Assembly: GCA_035405645.1 (NCBI GenBank)
Contig: DAONJL010000053.1
Coordinates: forward strand, 1 to 17,108
Direction of reading: 5' to 3'
Length of the DNA stretch: 17,108 nucleotides
Origin: DAONJL01 sp035405645 [NCBI: bacterium]
GTDB taxonomy: Bacteria > JAGOBX01 > DAONJL01
The notes beneath the pieces were generated by a model, which was not told the origin of the DNA, did no database searches, and saw only the letters and a list, made by a program, of their open reading frames with translations. Position 1 is the stretch's first letter. Every line of letters starts with the position of its first letter. Below, in pieces: positions 1 to 8,771 of the stretch. A program made the translations under genes and the position numbers.

Positions 1-397
1 TTAATAATATATTCTTAAGAAAAGGGTATACCATGTCTGTAAACTTCCCGTTTATATGCGCAATCATAATTGACGGCGGACATGGTTTTATAATATAATT
101 GTCCGCCCCGAATTCAAATCCTTTTATTATATCTGACTCTTTACCTTTTGCTGATAATATTATTACTGGCGTTAAGATAAATGCCGCTGTTGCACGAAAT
201 TTTTCGAGAAATTCATAGCCGTTCATTTCTGGCATCATTATATCAAGTATTACTAAATCTGGAATGAATGTTTCCAGTTCTTTAATCGCTTCCTTTCCAT
301 TTAATGAATGTTTTACAATATATTCTTCTGGGTTTAATTTTGCAATTAACATTTGAGCAATCCATTTATCATCATCAACTATCAGTATTTTCTCCAT
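1..397 (-). CDS. Response regulator receiver domain protein, 3'-truncated by window edge
   Basis: A frame opens at ATG 397 and stays open to the left edge, giving 132 visible residues. It is a canonical CheY-like receiver. The acidic pair is D8/D9 in ILIVDDD, the phospho-acceptor is D52 in LVILDIMMPEMNG, the Ser/Thr switch is S82 in ILSAKG, and the Lys is K104 in YIIKP. It should accept phosphate from a histidine kinase. Whether an output domain follows cannot be seen. The start is fixed by AAGGTGA at 403-409, 5 nt upstream. It lies 50 bp after the PAP2 gene and may be the last gene of the operon or have its own promoter. Its GC is clearly higher (about 32% by hand count over 1-360) than its neighbours, with GCG, GGC and CTG codons that are rare in the rest of the window. 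That could mean high expression or a different origin. The stretch after KP (residues 105-132) fits the family less well, and a repeat shared with the other window end lies there. Confidence 0.93.
   Translation of the reverse strand, partial: MEKILIVDDDKWIAQMLIAKLNPEEYIVKHSLNGKEAIKELETFIPDLVILDIMMPEMNGYEFLEKFRATAAFILTPVIILSAKGKESDIIKGFEFGADNYIIKPCPPSIMIAHINGKFTDMVYPFLKNILL
20..39 (+). repeat. Left copy of a 20-bp inverted repeat near the window ends
   Basis: The 20 bp ending in GGTATACCATGTCTG match the reverse complement of 17067-17086 at 19 of 20 positions, with 16 consecutive identities. The core GGTATACC is itself palindromic. It lies inside the response regulator reading frame. Confidence 0.6.
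75..107. repeat. GC-rich hairpin-forming inverted repeat in the response regulator gene
   Basis: GGCGGACA (75-82) and TGTCCGCC (100-107) form a perfect 8-bp stem around a 17-nt AT loop. It encodes GADNYIIKPCPP. Part of its left arm (CGGACATGGT, 77-86) also pairs 9 of 10 with ACCATGTCTG at 30-39, and TAAAC/GTTTA (40-54) form a smaller stem between them. This is unusual in 22% GC DNA but may reflect GAD and CPP codons. Confidence 0.35.
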
Positions 398-402
398 ATT
401 TG

Positions 403-409
403 TCACCTT
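403..409 (-). promoter_or_regulatory. Shine-Dalgarno site of the response regulator gene
   Basis: On the minus strand AAGGTGA sits 5 nt before the ATG at 397. It is one of the strongest ribosome binding sites in the window and decides the start. The 50-bp gap it lies in (398-447) shows no convincing promoter or terminator hairpin. Confidence 0.75.
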
Positions 410-447
410 TTTTGAAAATTATTTTTGACTATAAATTACAAAATTTA

Positions 448-1347
448 TCAATCTAATTCAAATGATAATATTAATCTCTTAAAAATCTTGTTATTTACTA
501 TATAAAAAATCCCTCCAGAAATAAAACCAAATGGTATGTCAATAAAAAAATGTGCACCTATATATATTGTTGCACAACACATTAAAAAAAATAAACAAAG
601 ATGAATTAATAAATATATCTTTCTTTTTTGAACATATTTAAATAAATAGAGGATTGTAATAAATCCAATTCCAATATGCGAACTTGGAAATGCACCTGTT
701 GGAACTTCTATATTTTGCTCTATAAATTTTACAAGTCTTGTAAATATAAATCCATTTTCATAAGCTTTAATAAAATCTACACTAAAAAATTTATGTGGTC
801 CTTCTGTGGGAAATATTATAAAGAATATGTAATAAATGAAAAATGATAAAAAAATATTAAATAAATAATTTACGAATAACTTTTCACTTTGATTGCGTAG
901 AAAATAATATGCTGTTAAAGGTATAATAAAATAATAATATAAATAACCTACTGATATTAATTCTTGAAATATTTGTAAATTAAAATTTTGATAAAATTTT
1001 AACGCTGGCTGAAATCCAAATATCCAATCATCTATCTTTGCTAAATATTTATCAAAGTTTGTTTTAAATATTGTTTTATTTAATTGGGCTGTCTCTATGT
1101 AAAAAAAAGTTAATAAAATAAGTGGATAAATATAACGAATAAAAAAAAATAATTTATTCTTTTTCTCATCTATTGTTTTTATGAAAACTATTAATAAAAA
1201 TAATATAACTAAATGAAATAACAATAATTTTAAATTATTTGAAATTTGCGGATAAAAGATAAGAATAAATAAAATTATTATTATTTGATATATTACAAAT
1301 AATCTATCTATTATATTTAATGATTTTAAAATATTTCTAAATTCCAT
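448..1347 (-). CDS. PAP2-superfamily membrane protein (PAP2_3 / Aur1-like phosphatase or transferase)
   Basis: This is a 299-aa polytopic membrane protein with about six or seven hydrophobic segments. The C-terminal half carries PAP2 signatures. PTEGPHKF at 180-187 stands where the first motif is expected, FPSSH at 220-224 is the PSGH-type motif with H224, and IGAHFFIDIPFG holds the catalytic H266 and D270. The segment IDDWIFGFQP at 105-114 is typical of the PAP2_3 branch related to inositol-phosphorylceramide synthases. The usual SR before the third motif is replaced by AT, which that branch tolerates. Likely roles are lipid phosphate hydrolysis or head-group transfer at the membrane; the substrate is unknown. 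ATG follows the nadC TAA by 2 bp with no visible Shine-Dalgarno site, so translation is probably coupled. Family assignment is good; activity is inferred. Confidence 0.85.
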   Translation of the reverse strand: MEFRNILKSLNIIDRLFVIYQIIIILFILIFYPQISNNLKLLLFHLVILFLLIVFIKTIDEKKNKLFFFIRYIYPLILLTFFYIETAQLNKTIFKTNFDKYLAKIDDWIFGFQPALKFYQNFNLQIFQELISVGYLYYYFIIPLTAYYFLRNQSEKLFVNYLFNIFLSFFIYYIFFIIFPTEGPHKFFSVDFIKAYENGFIFTRLVKFIEQNIEVPTGAFPSSHIGIGFITILYLFKYVQKRKIYLLIHLCLFFLMCCATIYIGAHFFIDIPFGFISGGIFYIVNNKIFKRLILSFELD

Positions 1348-1349
1348 AA

Positions 1350-2192
1350 TTAAATGATTTCAAGAGAATAATCTATCGCTTTTACTGAATGTGTTAATGC
1401 ACCTGATGATATTAAATCTATATCCAATTCTTTTATTTGCTTTATTTTTTCTTCTGTTATATTTCCTGAAATTTCTATTAATATTTTTGAATTCTTATTT
1501 TTTATTATTGATATTGCCTTTTTCATTTCTTCAACTTCCATATTATCAAGCATAATAATATCTACATCTGCATTTATTGCTTCCTCTACTTCACTTATAT
1601 TTTTTGTTTCAACTTCTATCTTATACAATGGTGATATTTTTCTTTTTATTTTTTTTATCGCCTCTGTTATATTGCGCGCGCCTTTTATATGATTATCTTT
1701 TATTAAAACAGCGTCATATAAGCCCATTCGATGATTAAAGCCACCTCCGATTCTTACTGCATATTTATCAAAAAATCTAAAACCCGGTAATGTTTTCCTC
1801 GTATCTAATATTTTTATTTTTGTATCTTTTAATAATTCACTATATTTTCTTGTAATCGTTGCTATGCCTGATAATCTCTGTAAAATATTTAACGCTGTCC
1901 GTTCGCCTTTTAATATTGTCTTTATTCCACTATATATTGCTATTACTTTTTCGCCCTTTTTTATTTTTTCGCCTTCTTGATAATATTCATAAAATTCTGT
2001 TTTATTATTTAATAATAAAAATATTTTTTTAAAAAATGGCACGCCACATAAAATTCCTTCTTCTTCTTTCATATAAACTATTGCTTCACATTTTTTTTCT
2101 TCTTCAAATATTATATCTGTCGTTATATCGCCTGTTAAAATATCTTCATTTAAAAATTGTAATAATAAATTATTTATATAGTTCTCATTCAT
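1350..2192 (-). CDS. nadC: Nicotinate-nucleotide pyrophosphorylase [carboxylating] (quinolinate phosphoribosyltransferase)
   Basis: It converts quinolinate and PRPP to nicotinate mononucleotide, CO2 and PPi in de novo NAD synthesis in the cytoplasm. The 280-aa length is normal. Family motifs occur in order: EDILTGDITTD (16-26), GERTALNILQRLSGIAT (96-112), the PRPP/quinolinate-binding run LDTRKTLPGFR to FNHRMGLYD (129-160), LIKDNHI (163-169), IEVET (192-196), IIMLDN (212-217), ISGN (241-244) and ISSGALTHS (261-269). These leave little doubt. No nadA or nadB is in the window. ATG 2192 lies 1 bp after the stop of the YfhO-like gene and has no clear Shine-Dalgarno sequence, which suggests translational coupling. 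Confidence 0.98.
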   Translation of the reverse strand: MNENYINNLLLQFLNEDILTGDITTDIIFEEEKKCEAIVYMKEEEGILCGVPFFKKIFLLLNNKTEFYEYYQEGEKIKKGEKVIAIYSGIKTILKGERTALNILQRLSGIATITRKYSELLKDTKIKILDTRKTLPGFRFFDKYAVRIGGGFNHRMGLYDAVLIKDNHIKGARNITEAIKKIKRKISPLYKIEVETKNISEVEEAINADVDIIMLDNMEVEEMKKAISIIKNKNSKILIEISGNITEEKIKQIKELDIDLISSGALTHSVKAIDYSLEII

Positions 2193-2193
2193 A

Positions 2194-4629
2194 CTATGAT
2201 AAAAATTTAAATTTAAATATTTTTAAGATAATTAAAATAATTATTAGACCTATACCACATAATGTTAAATAAAAACCTTGATAAAAACTCTTTGGTTTGA
2301 ATTTCATTATTATACTATGCTCACCTTCTGGAATTTCAATTGCTCTGAATGTATGATTTGCTATATATATCTTAGTTAATTTATTATTTATATACGCATA
2401 CCAATCAGGATAATAATTTTCACTCATAAACAATAAACAATTTTGATTTGTTCTTATTTTTAATTTTATTTCATTAATATCATATTCTATTTCTGAAATA
2501 TTGTAATCAAGATTTTTTTCTGAATTATATTTTAATTCTGGTTCTTCTTCAAGTAAAATTATATTTTTATAATCAAATGTTTCTGAATATAATTTATCCA
2601 TCTTTTTTCTTTCATCTTTTTCTACTTCATATTTATTTACACAAAAAAATCTTGGCAGACAATCTTTATTTTCAAATATACAAATATCTTCTTTTTCATA
2701 AATCACTTTATATCTTGTATTTATTTGCTCCTCTGAAATTGATTCTTTTAAATATCCTTTTAATGGCAATAAATATTTTACATTTAATATATTTAATAAA
2801 TTTGAAGAAAAATAATTACATAAATGAATTCCGCCCTGATAATTTACTAAATAATAAGGAAAATATGTGCCTGGCTTTCTTGCTACTAAATTCATAAATT
2901 CATTATATTTTTTTAATGTTAATGATGCATATCCATTTATTTCATATAATTCATTTATCATTGAAATATCATAAGGTATTACTCCTGCTGCTGATATTCT
3001 AAATAATGTCTTATCTCTTTTTAAAAATTCTACTACTTCAATTCTTCTATTTTTTATTGCATCTTCTAATTTTAATGCTTCTTTTAATAATGATAGATAT
3101 GGTTTTGAAAGGTCAAATAAAATCAATAAAAAAGTACTTATAAAAATTGTCCGTTTTAAATTTATTTTGAAATTCAAAATGAAATAAAGAAGTATAGCGC
3201 TAACTAATGAATATATTGAATATTGTAAAATTCTATAAGAAAAATATATTATTCTATCTACTTTAGCAAAATGAACTGTTGCATAATGCCAGCCACCACC
3301 ACGAAATCCTTTTTCCCATAGTAACACATAAAACTTCTTTAATTTCATTAATGCACCATAAGGAAAATAATTTATAAGTGTTGAACATAAGAAAAAGAAT
3401 ATTCCAATCAAAAATAAAATAAAAATAATTATTTTTATTTTTGTTTTTATTTGCTGATAAAATAATTGATTAAATGCAATTCCTGTTAATATCGAAGCTG
3501 AAAATACATATATAATTAAAAGACGATTTACAGAACGAAAGAAATTAAAACCAAATACATTATTAAAAAAGAAATCAAATAATGGACTATGTTTGCCCAT
3601 ACTTAATAAAATTGAAAGAATAGCGGTTAATCCAAAAAATAAAAAATGATAAAATAATAATTTATTCTTTTTAACTGAAAAAAATAAATAAGAAAAAATT
3701 AATACAAGTGGAAAAAAACCAATATAACCAAGATTATTTGGTTCTGTTAAACCTATATAATCTCGTTCGTTTATTCCATAAAAATTACACAATACAAATT
3801 CAACTAATTTATCAGGTGAAATAGAATTACTTGTTGCAAAATTATAAGGCACTCCATAACTTCTTGTGCATAATTTACTTAATTCATAAGTTGGTAATAA
3901 TTGTATTGATATTAATAATAAACTGATTATTAAAATTAAAAAAAGATAAATTGAAATTTTTATTAAATATTTACTATTTTTAAAATAATTCCAGAAATAA
4001 AAAACTGAAAAAAAAATATATAACAAAAGAAAAAATGAAGAATAAAAAAAGAACTGAAAATGACCAGCAAAAAATTGTATAGCCAGTACAAAAGAAATTA
4101 AAATTACATATTTGATTTTCGGCAAATAAAATAATTTTGTGATAAGTAAAAAAATTAGTGGCATATATGTTATTGTTTTAATAATACCTAAATTTCCTAC
4201 TTTTAGTGTTTCACCAATAAAACCACTAATAGTAAAAATAATGGTAGTTAAAAGTGAAGAGAATCTATCGAGATGTAAAGAACGAGCAAACAAAAACATG
4301 AAATAAAACATAAATGCATAATGAATAATAATCACAATATTTGGATAATATATACCTGTAAAAAAAATAATTAAATAATCAATAAAATAAAAAAAAGAAG
4401 TTTGTATATCAGCAAGCCACGGATGCCCACTATATCTATATGGATTCCATAATGGTATTTTTCCTGATATTAAATTTATATAATTAAATGTTGTTGCTGG
4501 ATAAAAAAAATGTGATGTATCCTCATTGAAATATATATTTTTTCTTGTTAATAAATCTTTAAATAAAAATAGTATTATAAAAATTAAAATTAAAATAATA
4601 TGTATTTTTCTATTTCTCAAAATTTTCAT
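2194..4629 (-). CDS. YfhO-family membrane protein, GT-C-type glycosyltransferase
   Basis: This 811-aa polytopic protein has about 12 or more hydrophobic segments. Near the N-terminus, in the first periplasmic loop, are DTSHFFYP (37-44) and IPLWNPYRYSGHPWLADIQ (58-76), the acidic and LWNPY/G-P signature of the YfhO/GT-C group. At about 730-784 a soluble region has SENYYPDWYAYINN and a FKPKSFYQG-like end, followed by a last transmembrane helix, as is usual in this family. It probably transfers a sugar from a polyprenyl-phosphate donor to an envelope acceptor; donor and acceptor are unknown. I chose ATG 4629 (MKILRN), 2 bp after the hom stop. A TTG 48 nt upstream keeps the frame open but would overlap hom by 46 bp, and the extra residues look like shadow coding. 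No Shine-Dalgarno site is visible. Confidence 0.9.
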   Translation of the reverse strand: MKILRNRKIHIILILIFIILFLFKDLLTRKNIYFNEDTSHFFYPATTFNYINLISGKIPLWNPYRYSGHPWLADIQTSFFYFIDYLIIFFTGIYYPNIVIIIHYAFMFYFMFLFARSLHLDRFSSLLTTIIFTISGFIGETLKVGNLGIIKTITYMPLIFLLITKLFYLPKIKYVILISFVLAIQFFAGHFQFFFYSSFFLLLYIFFSVFYFWNYFKNSKYLIKISIYLFLILIISLLLISIQLLPTYELSKLCTRSYGVPYNFATSNSISPDKLVEFVLCNFYGINERDYIGLTEPNNLGYIGFFPLVLIFSYLFFSVKKNKLLFYHFLFFGLTAILSILLSMGKHSPLFDFFFNNVFGFNFFRSVNRLLIIYVFSASILTGIAFNQLFYQQIKTKIKIIIFILFLIGIFFFLCSTLINYFPYGALMKLKKFYVLLWEKGFRGGGWHYATVHFAKVDRIIYFSYRILQYSIYSLVSAILLYFILNFKINLKRTIFISTFLLILFDLSKPYLSLLKEALKLEDAIKNRRIEVVEFLKRDKTLFRISAAGVIPYDISMINELYEINGYASLTLKKYNEFMNLVARKPGTYFPYYLVNYQGGIHLCNYFSSNLLNILNVKYLLPLKGYLKESISEEQINTRYKVIYEKEDICIFENKDCLPRFFCVNKYEVEKDERKKMDKLYSETFDYKNIILLEEEPELKYNSEKNLDYNISEIEYDINEIKLKIRTNQNCLLFMSENYYPDWYAYINNKLTKIYIANHTFRAIEIPEGEHSIIMKFKPKSFYQGFYLTLCGIGLIIILIILKIFKFKFLS

Positions 4630-4631
4630 AT

Positions 4632-5915
4632 CTAAAATTTTTCTACTCGATATATTATTGTCTCTTTTTTTACACAATCTAATTTATTTATTATTTTGAT
4701 TGATTCATTTACATTCTTTTCTTTTGCTAAATGCGTTAGCATTATTATTGGAACATATTGATTATTATCTGATTGTTTTTGTATAACCTGTGATATACTT
4801 ATATTATTTGCTCCAAGCACTGATGTAATTTTTGCAAGTACGCCAGGTTTATCTACTACTGAAAAATGAAAATAGTATTCGCTTTCTATTTCATCTTTAT
4901 CTAATACTTCATAATTTGAAATTATGTAATTATAAAAATTATTGTTATTTGTTAATCTTGCTATTTCAAATATGTCACTTATTACTGCTGATGCTGTTGG
5001 CAAACTACCTGCTCCTTTCCCGTGAAATGTCATTCGATTTATTAAATCACCTTCAACAAACACTGCATTATCTTCGTATGATACTGATGCAAGCACTGAT
5101 TTCTTATTAATAAATGTCGGATGAACTCTTGCTTCTATTTTATTATTTTTTAATTTCGCTATCGCTAATAGTTTCATTTCAAAATCTAACTCTTTTCCAA
5201 ATATTATATCATCAAGTGAGACTTTTGATATTCCTTCACATAATATTTTTTCTCTATTTATAAAACTCCCAAAACCTAATAGTATTAATAATGTTAATTT
5301 TTGTTGTGAATCAAATCCCTCAATATCATAAGTTGGGTCTGCTTCTGCAAAGCCTTTTTGCTGTGCACTTTTTAATGCTTCTTTAAATTTTATATTTTCT
5401 TTACTCATTCTCGTTAATATGTAATTGCATGTTCCATTTATTATTCCATATATTGCACTTATATTATTTGCTGATAAATTGTATTTTAATGAATCTAAAA
5501 TAGGTATCGCACCTGCTACACTTGCTTCAAATAATACATTTACATTATTTTGTTTTGCTGCTTCATATATTTCTAACCAATGTAATGATAATAATGCTTT
5601 ATTTGCTGTTACTACATTTTTTTTATTCTTAATTGCTTCTAATATTATTGTTTTTGCTGGTTCTATACCACCTATTAATTCCACTACTATATCTATTGTT
5701 TCATCTTTTATTATATCCTTATAATTTTCTGTAAATTTTGTCTTATTCGTATCTATCTGTTCTTTTATTTCTTTTCGCACATCACATACATATTTTATTC
5801 TATAATTTATTCCAATCCGTTTTGTAAAATATTCTTGCTTACTTTCCAGAACTTTATAAACTCCTGAACCAACTGTGCCATATCCTATTAATCCAATATT
5901 TATTTCTCTCTTCAT
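4632..5915 (-). CDS. hom: Homoserine dehydrogenase with C-terminal ACT domain
   Basis: It reduces aspartate semialdehyde to homoserine with NAD(P)H, the branch point toward threonine and methionine. The 427-aa length fits the monofunctional enzyme. A Rossmann fold opens with GLIGYGTVGSGV (G11, G13, G16). VTANKALLS at 102-110 (K106), EASVAGAIPI at 130-139 and IINGTCNYILTRM at 158-170 follow. The catalytic region FAEADPTYDIEGFD plus QQK carries E191, D193, D202 and K206; D202-x3-K206 matches the Asp/Lys pair of characterised enzymes. An ACT domain spans about 347-420 (VVDKPGVLAKI, GANNISI) and suggests amino-acid feedback inhibition. No aspartokinase is fused or adjacent. The start is set by AAGGAG at 5921-5926. 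Two genes away lies lysA, the other branch from aspartate semialdehyde. Confidence 0.98.
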   Translation of the reverse strand: MKREINIGLIGYGTVGSGVYKVLESKQEYFTKRIGINYRIKYVCDVRKEIKEQIDTNKTKFTENYKDIIKDETIDIVVELIGGIEPAKTIILEAIKNKKNVVTANKALLSLHWLEIYEAAKQNNVNVLFEASVAGAIPILDSLKYNLSANNISAIYGIINGTCNYILTRMSKENIKFKEALKSAQQKGFAEADPTYDIEGFDSQQKLTLLILLGFGSFINREKILCEGISKVSLDDIIFGKELDFEMKLLAIAKLKNNKIEARVHPTFINKKSVLASVSYEDNAVFVEGDLINRMTFHGKGAGSLPTASAVISDIFEIARLTNNNNFYNYIISNYEVLDKDEIESEYYFHFSVVDKPGVLAKITSVLGANNISISQVIQKQSDNNQYVPIIMLTHLAKEKNVNESIKIINKLDCVKKETIIYRVEKF

Positions 5916-5920
5916 TTTAA

Positions 5921-5926
5921 CTCCTT
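5921..5926 (-). promoter_or_regulatory. Shine-Dalgarno site of hom, overlapping the upstream stop codon
   Basis: Minus-strand AAGGAG lies 5 nt before the hom ATG and shares bases with the TAA stop (5925-5927) of the preceding TPR-like gene. It is a near-consensus site and fixes the hom start. Confidence 0.8.
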
Positions 5927-7517
5927 ATTCAAGATAATATATATAATTTAATATTTTACTTTTATCTAAATTATATCGTGTTTTATCAAATTCTTTTATA
6001 TTGAATTTTTCATATATTGTCAAATTTGTTTTTTTGTTGTATAATTTTAAATAAAATATATCTATTCTAATTTTATTTATTTCTCCTATTGTTTTTACAT
6101 CTTTTACATTAATTACTGCTTTTATTGTCCAATCAACTATTTCATTTTTTTCTTTATAATATCTTGATATACTTCTGTAAAATTTTATTGGTAATTCTGA
6201 TGAATTAAATATTAATTGTCTTTTTCCATCTTTTATTATTATTTCACTCAGACTATATTCTTCATTTTTTATATTATATATAAAATTCAAATTCGAAAAA
6301 TCTGTTAAAAAAATTGGATTTGTTTTTATTAATGAATTAAATAAATCACTTTCTAAATTTAATTTTGAAAAATCAAGATACACAAAATTATTTTCATTTG
6401 AGATAAATTCTGATATTGATTCAATCTCTGGAAATTTACCATATATTCTCTTTTCTTCTTCTTTTAATAAATTAAAAAAAATTTTAAATTTTTCTTCTGG
6501 AAATAATGATAAAAATAAATTGCTATAATCAACTTTATAATGTTCTCTTAAATTTTTAAATTTTTCTGATACATAACTAAAAATAAAATTTTCAAGTTTT
6601 GCTCTATATTCTTCAACTTTTATTTTTTCATATACTTCTCTAATTTTTTTTATCTCCTCATCAAATTTCATCTTACTTGCTTTTGTCTCTTCTATTATCT
6701 GGTCTGTTATATGTTCATTTAATAATTTATTTAAAAATGGCGCTCGAACTTCTATTATTATTGGTGAAAAAAATTTTTTATATGTATTTTCTGTATCATT
6801 TTCTCTTAACTTCTGTAATTTTTTATAGCCATAATATTTTTCATACTTTACTGAAATTACTTCTGTTTTTTCTATTAAATATTTTCTTATCTCATCAATA
6901 ATATCAGTATTTAATGCCGTTATTTTATATGTTATTATTAAATCAGTTAATATTTTATTCCCAATTATTTCTGCTAATTCAAGGTCTTTATAAAAATAAA
7001 AATTCTCTAATAATTCATTAAATTTTTTTACTTTTTCAAAATCCTCATAATTTTGTAAAAATTTTTGGTAATTAAATAATTTATCCGATTTCAATTCTAT
7101 TTCTTTTAATAAGTGAATTTTTTCTTTGTATTTATTATGATAATAATAAGATTCAACCCAAAGATTAAATGTATATGTTATTCCTTCATCATAATATTTT
7201 TTTAATTCTGGAAAATATTTTATTCCATTTACTAATACAAATTCAGCATCTTTATATTTATTTATTATTAGATATGCTTTAAATAAATACACATAAATAT
7301 CTTTATCAACTTCCTGTAGATTTAATGCTGTTGATAAATTTTCTATTGCTTTAAAAAAATCATTATTTTTAAAATAATATATTCCAAGTTCTTTATAATA
7401 TATATAATTTGATGGATTTTCTTTAATTTTTTGTAATAAACCTTCTTCACTACTTTCGCAAAAAAGAAGCGTTGCTAAAAAAGAAAAAAAAATTATTATG
7501 CTAAAAATTTTTTTCAT
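5925..7517 (-). CDS. Secreted TPR-like protein of unknown function
   Basis: The function is not recognised. The 530-aa protein opens with a signal peptide: MKK, a hydrophobic core to about residue 19, then C20 followed by ESSEE. The LLFC context resembles a lipobox but has Phe where a small residue is expected, so lipidation is doubtful. Residues about 37-105 read as two TPR-like units (YYKELGIYYFKNNDFFKAIENL, then IYVYLFKAYLIINKYKDAEFVL). A charged helical middle (about 270-330, rich in E and K) and a C-terminal third of probable beta-strands follow, with no motif I know. The product is probably periplasmic or anchored on the outer side of the inner membrane. Its ATG overlaps the lysA TGA by 4 bp (ATGA), and it has no Shine-Dalgarno site. 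Its position between lysA and hom is probably incidental to amino-acid synthesis. Confidence 0.8.
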   Translation of the reverse strand: MKKIFSIIIFFSFLATLLFCESSEEGLLQKIKENPSNYIYYKELGIYYFKNNDFFKAIENLSTALNLQEVDKDIYVYLFKAYLIINKYKDAEFVLVNGIKYFPELKKYYDEGITYTFNLWVESYYYHNKYKEKIHLLKEIELKSDKLFNYQKFLQNYEDFEKVKKFNELLENFYFYKDLELAEIIGNKILTDLIITYKITALNTDIIDEIRKYLIEKTEVISVKYEKYYGYKKLQKLRENDTENTYKKFFSPIIIEVRAPFLNKLLNEHITDQIIEETKASKMKFDEEIKKIREVYEKIKVEEYRAKLENFIFSYVSEKFKNLREHYKVDYSNLFLSLFPEEKFKIFFNLLKEEEKRIYGKFPEIESISEFISNENNFVYLDFSKLNLESDLFNSLIKTNPIFLTDFSNLNFIYNIKNEEYSLSEIIIKDGKRQLIFNSSELPIKFYRSISRYYKEKNEIVDWTIKAVINVKDVKTIGEINKIRIDIFYLKLYNKKTNLTIYEKFNIKEFDKTRYNLDKSKILNYIYYLE

Positions 7518-8770
7518 TTTATTATTTTTTCGTTTTTTATTAAATCAATATAATTTTCTCTTTTACGAATTAAATAATCTTTATCACCTTTTACTAATAT
7601 TTCAGCAGAGCGTGGTCTTGAATTATAATTTGATGACATTGCAAAACCATAAGCACCAGCACTAAATATTGCTAAATAATCATTTTGTTTTACTACTTCT
7701 ATCATTCTTTCTTTTGCAAAATAATCACCTGATTCACATATTGGTCCTACTATGTCTACTTTTATTTCTTTTTTATTTTTATTTTTTACTATTGGTAAAA
7801 TCTGATGATATGCATCATAAAATGCTGGTCTTATTAAATCATTCATTCCTGCATCAACTATTATGAAATTTTTCTCATCTGTTTCCTTTACATAAGTTAC
7901 CTTTGTTAATAATACTGCTGAATTGCCAACAATAAATCTGCCTGGTTCTATTATTAATGTCAATTCTGAATTATAACTTTTAATAAAATCTTTCCACAAT
8001 TTACTATACTCTTTTGGATTTATAGTTTTTTCATTATTATATTTTATACCTAATCCACCGCCCATATTCAAATATCTAATATTTATATCATTTTTCTTTA
8101 ACTCATTTAATAAATTCCTAATTTTTATTATGACATTTTTAAATGGATTTATATCAGTGATTTGAGAACCTATATGAAAGTGTAAGCCAACAAATTCTAT
8201 ATTCGTTAAATCATTTTTTATATATTTAATAACTTCAATTATTTTATCGTAATTTATTCCAAATTTATTTTTCTTTGTGCCTGTTGTTATATGTTTATGT
8301 GTTTTCGCTTCTACATCAGGATTTACTCGCAATGCTATTTTTACTTTTTTATTCATCGAACTTGCTATTGAATTTATTAATTCTGCTTCTGGAAATGATT
8401 CAACATTAAACATCAAAATATTGGATTTTATCGCATATTTTATTTCTTCTGCTGTCTTACCTACTCCTGCATATACAATTTTTTCTGATGAACAGCCTGC
8501 TTTTAATGCTCGATATAATTCGCCACCTGAAACAATATCACATCCTGCTCCTAATTTGACCAATGAATTTATTATTGCAATATTAGAGCAACTTTTAACT
8601 GAAAAACAAATTATATTTTTTATTCCTTTTAATGAATTGTATAATGATAAAAACTGCTTTTTTATATGCTCATAAGAATATACATATAAAGGTGTGCCAT
8701 ATTTTTTTATTAAATCTGCACAACTTATTTTTTCACAATACAAAATATTTTTCTTATAAACAAAATCCAT
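7514..8770 (-). CDS. lysA: Diaminopimelate decarboxylase
   Basis: A PLP enzyme that decarboxylates meso-diaminopimelate to L-lysine, the last step of the DAP pathway. The 418-aa length is standard for fold type III decarboxylases. The PLP lysine is K59 in CFSVKSCSN. The barrel carries GLHFHIGSQ (195-203), the phosphate-binding MGGGLGIKY (236-244) and EPGRFIVG (275-282). The C-terminal beta domain has DAGMNDLIRPAFYDAYH (306-322) and GPICESGD (342-349) with the active-site C345. YGFAMSSNYNSRPRSAE (374-390) completes the pattern. Residues MNDL and CESGD favour DAP over ornithine or arginine decarboxylase. The start has AAGGGAG at 8779-8785, 8 nt upstream, although the gap to the previous gene is only 1 bp; it is the clear exception to the coupling pattern seen elsewhere in the operon. 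Confidence 0.97.
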   Translation of the reverse strand: MDFVYKKNILYCEKISCADLIKKYGTPLYVYSYEHIKKQFLSLYNSLKGIKNIICFSVKSCSNIAIINSLVKLGAGCDIVSGGELYRALKAGCSSEKIVYAGVGKTAEEIKYAIKSNILMFNVESFPEAELINSIASSMNKKVKIALRVNPDVEAKTHKHITTGTKKNKFGINYDKIIEVIKYIKNDLTNIEFVGLHFHIGSQITDINPFKNVIIKIRNLLNELKKNDINIRYLNMGGGLGIKYNNEKTINPKEYSKLWKDFIKSYNSELTLIIEPGRFIVGNSAVLLTKVTYVKETDEKNFIIVDAGMNDLIRPAFYDAYHQILPIVKNKNKKEIKVDIVGPICESGDYFAKERMIEVVKQNDYLAIFSAGAYGFAMSSNYNSRPRSAEILVKGDKDYLIRKRENYIDLIKNEKIIK

Positions 8771-8771
8771 T

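Noticed and set aside
4630-4677. TTG at 4677 as start of the YfhO-like gene
   Set aside because: It would overlap hom by 46 bp, has no Shine-Dalgarno site, and adds 16 charged residues ahead of a proper MKILRN start that follows the hom stop by 2 bp.
7455-7463. Lipoprotein call for the 530-aa TPR-like protein from its Cys at residue 20
   Set aside because: The residue before Cys is Phe, not Gly, Ala or Ser, so the lipobox is not met; I kept only a signal peptide.
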